From NCBI GenBank assembly GCA_003024175.1, contig MDYQ01000257.1:248001-312000 (forward strand): a stretch of DNA of 64,000 nucleotides, written 5' to 3'. The stretch is from Planoprotostelium fungivorum. Its lineage: Eukaryota; Evosea; Variosea; Cavosteliida; Cavosteliaceae. The notes under the pieces were generated by a model. That model saw only the letters and a program-made list of their open reading frames with translations, was not told where the DNA came from and ran no database searches. A program made the position numbers and the translations under genes. This document shows, one piece after another, positions 1 through 12,400 of the stretch (its first letter is position 1; every line of letters starts with the position of its first letter).

Positions 1-1093
1 TCGGGCGACAATAAAACGAAATAAAATGGAGAATATCACCTGTTTGATCTTCTTTGACGTAGTCTCCGGCATGATGGACAGGAGGCGATAGCCATAGAAT
101 CCAAACGCCACTGCGAAGCAGCCCCAGACGATCATGAGATACACGTTGACAAACTTGTACCAGACGGCATACTCGGGTGTCTTCATGAAGGGTGTGACGA
201 AACACTGCGAGTCGATCAGACATTGCACGTGATGATGATCTCGCTTCACCCTGGCGATCCACACTGCGAGAGTGACGCCAGTGACGGCGATGTAAGGCAC
301 TCGAAAGATACTGAGGAAGGTGATGGACTTGATGATGTCCTCTAATGAGACCTCGGCTACATAACTAGAGTTGATCTTCTTCAACATCTCCCTCTTACGG
401 ATGGTCTTCATCGTCTCATTGTAGAGGTTGATCCAGTGGAGGACCATGCCACAAAAGGCAGCGACCAATAGAACCTCTACAAAGGCGTTGAGGTCAAACC
501 AAGCCAACGGTGTGATCAATCCATAAGTTCCCCAATAATCGAATGCATGCATGATCCAGGCGACTGATGGATTGATCAGATGATAAGATGAAAGGAGCAG
601 AGACTCACGGAATGTGGAAGCGTAGATACATAGGAGAGACAATTTGGCGACGACATTAGCAGTCAGGCCGCTGAATCGAGCGTCTAAGAAGAGACGCCAC
701 GAGATGAGAAGCCAGAGGACAAAGTTGATGAGGGTTGTCTCCACTCGGAGTGAAACGACCAGAGGCCGCATGGGAAGGTTCTTCAGAGAAAGAATTGCTG
801 CACAGTTCTATCAGTCAAAGGTGGTCAAAGTCCGATATCTCACTAGATGCGCAGTCAATCTTGGCCTTCGTCGAAGATATGAACCTGCCTCTAAATCAAT
901 CACAGAGTGGCAGATGTGAAGAATCAATCACTGACCCTGGATAACAGCGGCACGTTCCAGTGGTTTGGCATACACCATTCTCATTGCAATCACCACACAC
1001 CGAAATGGTTCCGTTGGTGGTGGTGTTTTGAGCCTGAGCCAAACACAGCGATATCAGCAGTAAAATCAGCACCTGCAGGGCTCTCTTCCTCAT
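1..1093 (-). CDS. Multi-pass membrane protein with Cys-rich N-terminus (3' end beyond window)
   Basis: The ATG at 1093 opens a signal peptide (ILLLISLCLAQAQ) followed by a short EGF-like cysteine cluster (CGDCNENGVCQTTGTCRCYPG). After two introns (about 946-902 and 869-806) come hydrophobic segments I read as five membrane helices, for example TTLINFVLWLLISWRLF, LNAFVEVLLVAAFCGMVL, PYIAVTGVTLAVWIA and NVYLMIVWGCFAVAFGFYGY, linked by a charged loop (ETMKTIRKREMLKK). The last exon seen ends SKKIKQ before an intron that leaves the window. The topology suggests a receptor-like or THH1/TOM1-like 7-helix protein with a small extracellular cysteine domain, but I do not recognise the family with certainty. 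The gene is cut by the left edge, so the C-terminus is unknown. Confidence 0.7.
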
Positions 1094-1579
1094 CTCTTCT
1101 GGATGACTAGACTGTGTGATGCACGTTTGAAATGTCGCAGTTAGACAGGACCCTTCCGTGTTCCTCCCTCGTTACTCGGAAATATTCTGTCGAGGGTGTT
1201 ACCGTTCACGCAACCTCTTTTTGAATGAATATAGCGGAGAGAAGCTCGAGGTCCTCCCTCTTTAGGTGTGGAAGTAAATGCAACGGCTTTTGATCGACCT
1301 CCAAGGGCTTTCACGTGAAAGAAGACGTTGACTTCCGAGACAGACAAGTTGACTGCATACACTTCATTCGTTCCCGACAGGTGGTCTCATTTTGGATCCC
1401 TCCAGGAGGATGAGTCCCCCTTCATCTCGCGATGACCTCCTCGAGCGAGTGACTTCTGATGGGAAGGACTCAGCTCGCCTCAGAGAACAGAGAAGAGGCG
1501 ACGAGATCCTCATCCATCTTTCCGTCGGCTCCCACATCGAGCGACATTTCCACGATCTAAAAACGTATCAATCTCTCTT
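1094..1579. other. Intergenic, no gene seen
   Basis: This 486-bp gap lies upstream of the membrane-protein start and downstream of the CDK20-like stop, both on the minus strand. A 73-codon minus frame at 1141-1362 has no recognisable motif and no splice partner, so I leave it out. The gap presumably holds the promoter and 5' UTR of the membrane-protein gene. Confidence 0.5.
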
Positions 1580-2773
1580 TCATCCGATATCTCTTGTCAC
1601 CTTTGCCATGAGATGGAGGGGCAGTGGGGGTGGGTCGGCGAAGAAGTAAGGATGTCTCATGGCTTCATCTGCAGAGATTCTCTTGGCGGGATCGAGGGCA
1701 AGCAGTTGAGAGAGGAGTGAGACAGCTCTTTCCGGGACATCGGGCAGCAGTTTGGCCCACGGGACCCTTTCGGTGTGTTGAAAGTTGATCTTGTGGTAGT
1801 CAGGGAGATCAGAGACACCCTGGTTCGTGTGAGATGATGGATCGATGAGATAATGAGAGAGGTGCGAGAGCTCACCGGCCAATTGTCTTCCGTAGGAGTG
1901 CCCAAAACCTGCAGCGATGGGTTGTCATCGCGATGGCCATTCATCTCACCTGAATGATGCGGTGGAGTTGATCGATGTCGCTCTCTCCTCTGAACAGTGG
2001 TGTGCTGAGAAACATCTCACCGAAAATGCAACCCACAGACCAGATGTCGGTGGAGAAGCCATAGCGATGAGCTCCGTACAACAGCTCGGGGCCTACTGCC
2101 AGTCAGATGTGATCCCGCCAAGATTCACCTTTATACCAGCGCGTCACGACTTGTGGTGTATAATCACCAGAGTATACAGAGGGATTATGTATCCTGGCCA
2201 GACCAAAATCTGCGATCTTGAGAAGGCCAGATCGGTGGATGAGAAGATTAGCGGGCTTGAGATCCTGTCCCGTCTCAGATCAAGTGGGACCTTCGAACGA
2301 GAAGCACCCGATGGATGATGTGATTCTGGTGGCAATAGTCTAAACCTTTCAACAGCATCAACATCCACGTCTTGATCTCTGGCTCTTGAAGACGTTGATG
2401 AAAGACTCGATTGCGAAGGACACGGCCCAGATCAGTGTGGAGATACTCGAACGTGAGAACTAAACTTGGCCCTCCCAAACCCGGAGCTGCACTGATGAGC
2501 TTCACGATGTGAGGATGATTCCCTAGAGCCTGACGATTGATGAGATCACATCTCGAAGAAGCCTCTCACTTGTAGAGATTTGATCTCTCTCAGTACGACG
2601 AGAGGTAAAGCTTCTCCCTTTCCTCGTCCATCGAGGGCTCGGAAATCATCATTGTGATGTCGCAGCTTGACCTTCTTCAGTGCCACTATCTCTCCCGTCG
2701 TCGTATCTCTCGCTTTCACGACGTAACCGAAGGCACCTTCTCCCAACTTTTGTAATTCTTGGTAGCTCTTCAT
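1580..2773 (-). CDS. CDK20: Cyclin-dependent kinase 20 (CCRK)-like protein kinase
   Basis: Start [20 protein letters not shown] at 2773. The glycine loop is GEGAFG, the ATP lysine is in IVALKKV, and the catalytic loop [10 protein letters not shown] and DFGLAR motif are intact, with the HR/D pair split by an intron near 2315-2270. The helix C region reads [10 protein letters not shown], as in CCRK (ALREIKALQ), not PSTAIRE. The middle [32 protein letters not shown] and ILGTP-like [11 protein letters not shown] also follow CCRK. The tail [13 protein letters not shown] resembles the short YFFTAPLP end of CCRK, and the total of about 310-330 residues fits. Five introns of 35-60 nt are inferred. 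CDK20 is a CDK-activating-type kinase linked in animals to ciliary control and the cell cycle; any role in this organism is inference. Confidence 0.88.
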
Positions 2774-2967
2774 CGTTTCGTGATGACATGGACAGTGTCC
2801 ACTCAGACTACAACGTAAAACAGAATAAACGAATAAAAACGTTTAAGAGATGCATCATGATCATCAAAAGTCTTTGAGATTGAAATCTATTGATATCACG
2901 TGGCTCTATACCGCACTTATCCACCCATCACACCACTGCGGGCCACGATGGCAGCACTCTCTACCCT

Positions 2968-4439
2968 TCAGAAGTAATCTTCGATATCATCATCGTCATC
3001 GTCCTCCAGCTCGTTGACTGCGTTCATGTCCAACTTGTATCTCAATAGACCTCCGATGCCTCCGAAACCCTGACAGAACTGGTGCCCCTCTTGAGAACGG
3101 TCCGTGATGAAGTCCAACGTCGCTCCGAATTTCTTGTAGTTCTCGGCGAACCACTCGAGCAGCGGCATCTGTGCCACGACCTCTAATTCGACGCCGTCTT
3201 CTATAAAGGCAGACTTCTTCTTCGCCTCTTCTTCCTTCTTTAAAAAGTGGACCTTGATGGCGCCGGTCGATGGGTGCTTGACTTCATATCGGGTGAGCTC
3301 GAGATTCTCCCACACGATGAGGGTCTCGACAGCTCCCGAATCGAGGGCATAGAGGGTATCGGCGACGCCGTAGCAGTATTTACCGGTGTCCTGTGAGATC
3401 TCTTCGTAGTACTTGGACAAGAGCTTCTTCTCTTGGATGAATTTGACGTTGGCGAGGGACTCTTGAGAGAGTTCGATGGCCTGATTTGGGATCAGAGATG
3501 GAAAATGAGATGATAATGTCGCACCTGATTGAGACCGTTTTCACCTCCGTATGAGACATCGACGATCTTGATGACCTTAGTTCTCACACGCTGGTCGAGC
3601 ATGTCCGTGGTGGCGAGCTCATTCTTGAAATCAGCGAGACCAGCAAAGATCATTCCGCTGACATTGAGTCTGTCGTTGGTGATGAAGAGTTGGGTTGCAA
3701 CTTCGGCGACCTTTCTGAGATAGTTGTGTCTCTTCTCGATACGGAGACGGGCGAAACGAAGGGCAGACTGTCCTCCTCTTCCGTGCTTCTTTGGAAGATC
3801 GACGGTGAACTTGTGAAGGATGTCACGAGTGTTACCGGAGAGGGTGGCAAAGAGGGCACCACTTCCATCGACGACGACGAATCCAAACTTATCATCGGAT
3901 TCGAGGAGCTCATTCAGAGGCTGTTACGTGTGAACGACAAATCCAAGAGAGATGAAAAGGAATCACCTCGGTGTGAAATTTGTTATCGCAGAGGTAGAGA
4001 GAGGTGTTGATGGGCTTGAATGGCTCAAAGTCGAAGGAGACCTTTCTTTCCTTACCATCGTCTGTCATGATGGTTCCACAGTAGATGACCAGACCGTTTT
4101 CGGGGATACGGTTGTATAACTTGAGCTTCTCACGGGTGGATGTGATGGCACCCAATACGGAAAGACGGTTCACACGAGATTTAATGTTGGATGCAGTTCC
4201 AAACTCATCGGCTAACATCTTTTGGATACGGGAGACCTGATCTTTGGGAGGGATGACCAGAGAGATCATACTGGTTCCATTGCTGCACATCACAGTCAAT
4301 CGCCTTCATATCGTCGCGATCGCACGACTTACCCTCTGGCTGCCTCCAGACTCTTGATCAACTTCTTGACCCTCCACTGCTCGATACTCTTATCGTTAGA
4401 ATCGTCGCCTGCGACTTCCTTGCCTGATGCGGTAGACAT
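2968..4439 (-). CDS. ETF1: Eukaryotic peptide chain release factor 1 (eRF1)
   Basis: The ATG at 4439 gives [18 protein letters not shown]. An intron near 4334-4286 joins LEAARG to [15 protein letters not shown]. Stop-codon-recognition motifs of eRF1 are present: TASNIKS (NIKS loop) and YLCDNKF (YxCxxxF). The peptidyl-hydrolysis loop [10 protein letters not shown] with GGQ follows in the exon around 3910-3540. The C-terminal eRF3-binding domain follows and ends in an acidic tail, [15 protein letters not shown]. Total length of about 435 residues matches the family. eRF1 recognises all three stop codons in the ribosomal A site and releases the peptide together with eRF3. No lineage-specific change in NIKS or YxCxxxF is visible, which agrees with a standard genetic code in the neighbouring genes. 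Introns lie near 4334-4286, 3990-3930 and 3525-3480. Confidence 0.97.
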
Positions 4440-5025
4440 GATTGTGTCCTTCTCTGCAGGGATCCTTCTATTTTCTTGTGTGTCAGAATGTCTCGTTGTA
4501 ATGGCCTCCAATTTTCCCCGAACGGTTTTCTGAGATTTCCTCTCTTCTCTCTTCTTCACTGAAGTGAACACTGTGCAGAACGAACAGAAACCTGAAGTGA
4601 ACACTGTGCAGAACGAACAGAAACCTGAAGTGAACACTGTGCAGAACGAACAGAAACAGGAAGAAGAGGAGATGTCTGCAGACCACCGCTTCTTGTCCTG
4701 AACCTTTCGATTGACACTCAACACGACGAGATTTCACTTTCTTTCCCACACAGAAATGGAGGAACCGCCCCCCTTCCCCTGCACACCCACAGGGCTTAAG
4801 ACAGGAGCCCACTTAAGGCCACCTCGTGTGAGCCACAGACCCGTTTGCGTTCTCGTTTGGATTTGTCCCCGCGTCGCTTTTGTTTAGAGACCACGCATAA
4901 ATGATCGCTTGAGGTGCTCACAAGGCACACCTATGCGAACCTTTGCGGTGCAAATATAGACGAGGAATAACGGGTTGGCGATATCACGCTCGTGTCAGAA
5001 TCTATCGATAGACATCGGGGCGCTC
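4440..5025. promoter_or_regulatory. Divergent promoter region between eRF1 and kinase genes
   Basis: This 586-bp region lies between two divergently oriented start codons. Apart from the 33-bp tandem repeat annotated separately, I see no gene. The eRF1 reading frame stays open upstream to about 4724 but without an ATG, so it is probably chance plus the frame-neutral repeat. Confidence 0.5.
4561..4656. repeat. 33-bp tandem repeat, about 3 copies
   Basis: The unit begins GAAGTGAACACTGTGCAGAA and is 33 bp long. Copies start at 4561, 4594 and 4627; the third is about 30 bp. The copies are identical as far as they run. The unit length is a multiple of three, so the upstream eRF1 frame stays open through it. 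It lies about 120-220 bp upstream of the eRF1 start codon. Confidence 0.95.
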
Positions 5026-6353
5026 ATGGACACGAGCCATAGCGGCACAACATGCACTGATTCTGTGACGAACCAGGAGGTGATGTGTCTTATAACCGAC
5101 ACCGCCATCTCATTTTCAACAAGATCGATCACAATCTGGATTTCGAATGTACTGCCATCACGAGACGATATCGGATCTCCTCTATGATCGGATTGGGCGC
5201 TTTTGGAGAGGTAATGACATCCAGCAACATGTTGTCAGAGACCAACATTCTAAGGTTTTCCTTGGAAATCCAGTAAAAGGCATACCGGTAGCTATTAAGA
5301 GGATACATGCCAACACACCCGAGAGAAGAATGAAAGCGGCACAAGAGGTGATGAACGGAATGGAGAGATCGCCTCTGAAGTGGTATAGACGGAGGCACAC
5401 AAGGCGATGAAACACAAGAACATCCCAAGGATTTTGGAAGTCCATCAGGACGAGAAGTTTATTTATCTAATCATGGAATACGTCGACGGTGCAGATCTAT
5501 TCCAAGTGAGTTCTCATCCATCATCGTCTTGGACATCATCCAGATGGATGACGTCGATCCGAAGAATCCCCTGTCTGATGAGATTGGCAGGTTCTTGAAG
5601 ATCGAGAATACGTCCCTTTCAGAGAAGCAGACATCAGGTGATCTCATCCATTCTCACCCATTCTCATCTGCATCTAGAGAATTTCTCTTTCGAGTGTCTC
5701 GCGCGATCTACTACTGTCATCGAAACGGTTATTCGCATGGAGACATCAAGGTGAGATGATGATGTCCACGACGACCATCCCTTCTCAAGACATTCATCAG
5801 TTAGAGAACATCATGGTCGACTCGAGTCGAACACCGCGATTGATTGATTTTGGATTATCCACCCGAATCAAAGAGAAAGACAAATTGAGTTCCTCCTTCT
5901 CTGGCACCTCCGATTACGCCTGCCCTCAGATTCTGCTGACACAACCTTACATCCAAACGAAAGCAGACGTGTGGGCTCTAGGTGAGTGCAGACGAACACA
6001 TCCACACGAAAATAGAAAGTGAAAGGGTGAACAGGTGTTGTCATTTTCACAGTTGTCACGGGTCACATTCCATTCTGCAGAGACCAGAAAGAAGCACTGA
6101 TACCCTGTGGACAGCACCCACAGATACTGTGGAGGCAAGGTCCGACGCTATCGAAAGAGTTCAAGCAACTGATGGAGGGGATGCTAAAGATCGATCAAAA
6201 CGAGAGGCTGAGTGAGAGATGAAGGGAGGAGAGGAGGTTCTAAAGAAGACAGGTATGGGCCAAGTGGTGAGGCACAGTTGGTTTGCCGCAGCGAGAAGGG
6301 CAGAATTCATACCCTATCGATCGAGCGTCAGGGGCTCTATAAATGTTCTGTAG
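5026..6353 (+). CDS. Ser/Thr protein kinase with variant HGD catalytic loop
   Basis: I start at ATG 5026 (MDTSHSGTTCTDSV), joined by a 44-nt intron (5080-5123) to IDHNLDFECTAITRRYR. The downstream frame has no upstream ATG of its own. Kinase landmarks in order: GLGAFGE glycine loop, VAIKR lysine, LIMEYVDGADLFQ hinge, HGDIKLENIMVD catalytic loop, LIDFGLS metal-binding motif, and a C-lobe ending AGVVIFTVVTGHIPF. HGD replaces the usual HRD, while the catalytic aspartate, the lysine and the DFG are kept. The activation segment SSSFSGTSDYACPQILL resembles APE-region sequences of CAMK-like kinases with CPQ in place of APE. It ends SVRGSINVL at TAG 6353. Eight introns of about 37-60 nt are inferred. 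Subfamily and substrates are unknown. Confidence 0.85.
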
Positions 6354-6398
6354 ATAATGTCTCTCTTCACATTCTTTTTCGATGCGTTGTAGTCGAAG

Positions 6399-6419
6399 AA
6401 TAAAAGGAAATAAAATCGT
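6399..6419 (+). terminator. Poly(A) signals for the kinase gene
   Basis: Two AATAAA hexamers (6399-6404 and 6409-6414) lie about 50 bp after the kinase stop and 60 bp before the end of the convergent LTN1 gene. This is the usual position for a cleavage/polyadenylation signal in so compact a genome. The assignment is inference from motif and position. Confidence 0.5.
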
Positions 6420-6475
6420 CGCGGAATATCGACAGAACATTTCGAAAACATTTCGGACAATCTTCTCGAATTTTA

Positions 6476-9400
6476 TCAATTGAATGGAGTCTTGCACAGG
6501 GGACAGTCGTTCTTGTGGCTGACTTTGATCCATTTGTACTGTATCCTTCAGCTTCATCCTCTCATCTCCCTCTCACCATACAACTCGAGTGGAACTTGTT
6601 CCTGCACGTCTTGCAAGACAGGGCGGGCAGGTGATTCGAAGGGTCGAACAGTGAATAGCAGATGGGGCACACTTCCACACCTTCAAAGTGTCTGTCTAAA
6701 CTCGACTTCCACAAGAGTATGGCATCTAACACTGGACTGTCCTTCATGGACAAGAGAGTGATCATAGATAAGATCCATCTCCTGTACTGACTCTCGCTGA
6801 CACCACTCCTCTCTGGAACTCCTACCTCGGCCGACCGAAGTGGAAAACTGGGGGGGAATTGGATGGAAACTGGAGGGTTGAGGATGAGTGGAGGGTTGTA
6901 GACTCACTCGTGAGGGATAATTCTTCCTTTTGATATTTCGCGACGACAAGGTTGCTGCCCTTGGGAACGGTGATGCTAAATTCATCTACAATCGATTGAT
7001 AAGCTGACAGGGAATTCAACTCTTGGCTGCAGAGCGTTGGTGATACGTACTTGGACGTAAATCTGTCAGATGTCACCATCACATGAATCAAAAACTCGAT
7101 GAAATTTACCTCTCCACCGATTGCGACATCTTTCCTTCACAATCATCGTTGAACCACTGCCTGACCAGCACGGGGAAGTTGCGTATGGCCTGGTAGTACA
7201 GCCACAGACACAGAGATTGGATGTTCCTCGTTTTGATGATGCCACCGATGTTCAGATTCTCCACGCTCTCGCTCGGGCTTTCCTCTGTATCCATGGGAAT
7301 GAAGAGTAGAGTGAGAAATCTGGCGGGAATCAGAATCTCCACGAGTTTTTCCACGACTTTTCGGGGAAGAACAGATGAAATGGAGGTGTAACACCTTGAC
7401 AGGAGAGAGTGCTTGCGTAGGTAGATAATCATGGCGTTTCTTCTGTCCTTGTGCTTGATGGCGTTGACGTATCTGAATAGTGCGGCCCATCCCAATAGAT
7501 AACCAAACTCTAAGACTTGTCCCTCTTCGAGAGGATACTGAACGTTCATCATGTCCAATAGTCCATCTACAATGACGTTCTCTATATCTTCTTCTCTGAT
7601 ATCGTGTCAATCGATGAGAAGAATGGAGCAAGATTTCGATGTGAAATGATATGGAATGACATATGGATGACAGAATCATCTCGAAAGAATAATATCGAAT
7701 AAAATAATATTGAATGAGAACATCGATGTCACATACTCTGAAGGGAGCGTGAACGGTTTTGCCGCCTCTGCCTCGTTGTAGAGCGATACGATGTGGAAAG
7801 CCAGATTCTGCAGTGGAACGTGTGGGCTGAGTAAGAGGTGGTAGATGCTGCTGTTGGTGTCCAGTGATGCAGACACCACGGAAGAAGGAATGACTTTGGA
7901 GCACGACAGAATGACCTTCAATAGGTCTTCTCGCATGTCCGTAGCTTTCTCCGTGACTAGTCACGTGATCAGTCACGTGATCGTTGTAGATGAAGATGAT
8001 CACCCTTCTCCGTCAAGTGGATGACTCTCGTCCAATTCTCGTGGTTCCAACTGTGGAATGTCACATTTCACATCGATAGAAATAAATGGAAATAAAACAA
8101 TTACCTCTGCCAGTGTTGTAGTGGGAAGACAGTCTGTTCTGTGACATCTTGCAGAGAATAAAATAAATCGAGCGTGTTGTAGATGAGCACCCTCTGTACG
8201 TCCGAGCTTCCCCTGTACTCCACCTTCTTCCTCTCAATCCATGATATCTCGATGTGACATCACCTTGAGTTGTAGAGTGACGAGATTCAATATGGGCTGC
8301 AATATTTCTGGTGTCATTATGTGTGATGCACCACGGTCTCTCAATTTGAATTGACTGAGAACGAGACGAATGGAAGATACCAAGAACCACGAGTCACGTG
8401 ATGCGTTCTTGGAACCATCCAGTACGTAAGTCAAAATTTCACTTCCTACGTTGGCTTCGTCGACGGTGAGGTTGTCGACGGATAATGAATGTAGACACAG
8501 GCTACTGTACAGGTACATGACCCTGGTGACCTCTGCACGAAGATGAATAAAATAATTCAAAACAATATTCGTGCGTTGTAGATGGAAGACTCACGTGCGG
8601 AATGTTCCAGGAAATCTTGACGACGGAACTGTTTCAATTGATTGAGACACTTTGGAATGAGATGAAGGTAGTGGTCTCCGATGACATCTACGGCGCAATC
8701 TAAGGTGTGCAGTAGAGTTGTCTTCTGGGACAATTGCTCCACGTTGGGAAGGAGATCCTTCGTCACGTATTCGTCGAATCGATGCTTCATCTCCTTCACT
8801 CGATTGAACTGTCTCATCGTCATCATCATGATCATCACACCATGTGTCGATCATGATCATGATCACCATCATGAACACTAACCTCGGACAACCAATAGGA
8901 GTGTACGTATGAATGAGCTCCTCCCACTTCAATCGAATTCTTCTTCATGACTTGAATGAGAGGAAAGGAGAGAAGAGAGATCTCCTTCACATACTCCTTC
9001 ACTTGCCTCTCTGTCGGTTCGATGACACCCTTCAATAGACTGACGTCGGAGAAATATTCCGATAAATTGTTCCGAAGTGCGATGACGTACATCAACTGGT
9101 GACGCGTCAGCTGCGAGAAATTTCCGGGAGATTTCACCTCGATGAGGAGTGCCTCGTTGTAGATGGAGTCGTTTTCGAGTTTGAAGATTTCTTTCGTGCC
9201 GTAACTGTTGATCAGGCCGAAGAGATAGTACATCGTCTTCACATATCTCGCCCCTTCCCCTGATCCCTACGACATCATTCGATGATATCTCACGATTCCA
9301 CGCTCACCCTCGATGGAGCTGTAGCTCCATAGACCAGAACGTGTCTCAGATTGAATAAATCGATGGTTTGTAAGACCTCTTCTCTGCTCTTGGCGAGTTG

Positions 9401-12400
9401 TAGTGGCGATATCTGCTGGATATATTCCTGAACAGATTTGTTTGTCACTTGACTCAATTCCCTCACGTTCCTTGCTGAAGAAACGATGCTAATAGGATGA
9501 GTGTCTCGTTGTAGAACGACGGGATCACCGTTGTAGATCGTCGACGTTCGAGGCATCGGAGGATAAGAGCTTGGATGTGTCCTCTGATGTCAATCGATGC
9601 AAGCGGCTCTTCCATTCAGTTGAATATCGATTCAGTATCTCTTCAGAGATGATTTCATCGTTCTTCTGTATCATGATGAGTTGCATGATGACGATGACGT
9701 TGTTCATCATCGTCATGAAGAAGATGGATCACCTTCTGGCCCGATCTGGAGTGGAGGGAGTGGTAGATCCTCGTTGTAGATTCGGCCCATTTGGGAATTT
9801 CGTTGGAATATCGGATGACGTCGTCGTCCGACAGGACGGACGTCCATTCCTGGGATGAGCTTCCGGTAAGCCTATCCCCTCTACTGTTCTCGGCCAACTT
9901 TTCGATCATTCTGAGTCTCAGATCTTTACCCACGACTGTCACATGTCACGTGATCTACATCATCTAAAAATAGCCTCACGATCTGATTGGAGAGCCAAGT
10001 GAAAGATGTGAAACCTCTTTTTCGTATCTTCCGAGGAATTTCCATCGTTGGATATCTTTGAGATCTCTTCGTAGATCGATCGATCGAGCAGATCGTCTCT
10101 CAGATCGAAACCCTCCACCTTCTTCATCTTCTCCAAACACTTTTCCAACAACGAAACGCGGACGGAACTGTTGTGAATGATGTCCAGAGTGTTCCTCCAA
10201 TGAGAAGAGAATACGTCGTTTTCTGTCTATTGATCAGACGAAGCATCACGAGTACGTCACCTTCTGATGTGTAGCCTCTGAAGTAGACTTGTGACACATC
10301 GAAGAGGAGGGAGATGTCTCTCTCGATGCCATCATCGGTACCCTGAAGTGCCGCAATCTTTTGTAGACAAGGAGTCCATTCGTTCGAGAAGAAACGATGT
10401 TTCTCCAAAATTCCATCTTCTGTATGACGTCATCACACATGAATATGACGTCATCGATACGTACCTCCCGTCAGTATTTGGACACCTACGGAGGACACGA
10501 TGGTGAAGAGTGTCTGCAGGGCTTGCTGTCTCGTATTTGGATTCGTGCTGTTCAGTTCCTCGGTGCACCTTCTGATCATCGCACCACACAAGTCCTCCAC
10601 GAACGAGCGGATTCTTTCGTTCTGAAATATCATTGAGTTTTTTCACATCGTGAAATCTCGTTGAAATTCCCACCTCATCCTTTTTGAGGTAGGAGATGAG
10701 AGAAGAGATTCGGTTCATCTGATCTTGTGTGTCGGTGGATTTCGTCTGTTGATCGAGAGAAGAGCGGATGCCACTGGACAATTGATCGAATGTCTTCTTC
10801 GTGTAGTTGACATCACTCAATTGTACGGATGCCAATTTGATGATGGAATTGGCCAGGGTCTTGGCGTATTCGTCCGTAGGTATGGGATGTTTCTGTTCAC
10901 GTCATTTATGTGAAATTTCGACGAGATCTACCGGGAAATTGACAAAGTCGTCGAACGGTGCCAAGAGGGGATGTTCATTGGATGGTATGGACGACAGAGG
11001 GTGTTGCGCCTCGTCTCTGTCGTACGCGATCAATACGACAATCCTCGGTGCAGATCACCATGGTGACCGACTCACTTGTACTGTGAAGTGTAGAACGACA
11101 GACATTCCAGGTAAGCGTTCAAGAGAGAGCGGAACGCAGCGGGACCACCGTGGTCGGTGTGTGCTCCCTTCCAAAAGTTTGTAAAGAGTTCCCTCTGAAA
11201 GTGTCCTTCTCTTCCCACCAGCTGTGCACGTCAATCATGTGTGATGATGGACTCATGATCGATGACGATCAGACGATGATGTTGGACGTGATGGTGATGT
11301 GATCATGATGATGACCTACCGCATCAGGTATGTGACTGATGAACGGAAGTATAGAGGGATAGATGATACTGTGTGACGTCGGTGCAGTCTCCCTCAGAGT
11401 CGCAAATAGCCTGGGAAACACGGCCTTACGTGCGTTCACGTGTTCCCAACTCTCCGGGAAAACTATGGAGCTTCAGCTCCACGACTCGACTTCCCACATC
11501 ACCTCTCGTGAACGTCAGTATGCATTCCCACGCAGATTGTTGCGATCCTCCGTCCCTCTCCGCGATGACAGCCATGACAATCTTGCTCCACGCTGCCATA
11601 TCACTCGTGAAGATGTCTGATGTTCTCGTCAGTTCGAGTGTGACTCTCGATGCATCATCAACTGACCCTTCAGATGTGTACAGAGGACGGTGATGAGACT
11701 GTAAGCGGCTCTCTTGATCATGTTGTGCTTCGAATTCAAGAAGGACTCCCAGGATTTCGGATTGAATAGACTGGAATAAGACTCGAGCAGTTTGTCGTTT
11801 TCGGCTTTGGGTAGAGTCTGTACAAAGTAACCGAGGGAGATCATGGTACAATAGATCGTTCTCTCGTATCTCTCCGTCGCTTCCTGTTTCAAATTTAATT
11901 TCTCTCTCACTATTCAAATTTTCATCTCACAACCGAAAAAATTCGAATCGAATCGATAAGAAAATGGATCGTAGTGTACATTGTACAATGATTATGATGT
12001 GAAGGATATCGACTCACTTCTATGGTGAGTTTGGCATCTTGCATAGACTGAGGTGTGGACTTGAAGTTCTCGTTGAAGTTCTCGATGATCTCATTCTTGC
12101 AGAACAAGAGACCGTCTATTCTCTTCGATTCGGACAGGGCCGATTCAAAAGCAGCAGTGGCCGCTCGACTGACCTGCAGAAGGGTCAGACGGGGTCGGTG
12201 GACTCGAAAAGATGGAGGTGATTATGAGATGCATCACCTCTTTACACGGGTCGTGTTTGCATAGAATCCAATGGGGCATCAACTTCTTGAGGTGGGGAGC
12301 CAAAGACTTACCGACAGAGGCGACGAGTGCATTCATCGTGAGGTGTGTGTTCTCCCTTACTTTTCTGGAGTTGTCGGCACAGAGTCTGGGATAGTATATC

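Noticed and set aside
4440-4724. Upstream extension of the eRF1 frame
   Set aside because: The frame is open but has no ATG, is cysteine- and phenylalanine-rich in an unlikely way, and passes through the 33-bp repeat; MSTASGKE is the usual type of eRF1 start.
7776-9548. Many ATCTACAAC/GTTGTAGAT words in Listerin
   Set aside because: Several of these are coding: they spell I/L-Y-N in good exons (LYNEAEA, IYNEALL, IYNGDP). Only occurrences that fall in spliced-out segments were used for the intron-element findings.
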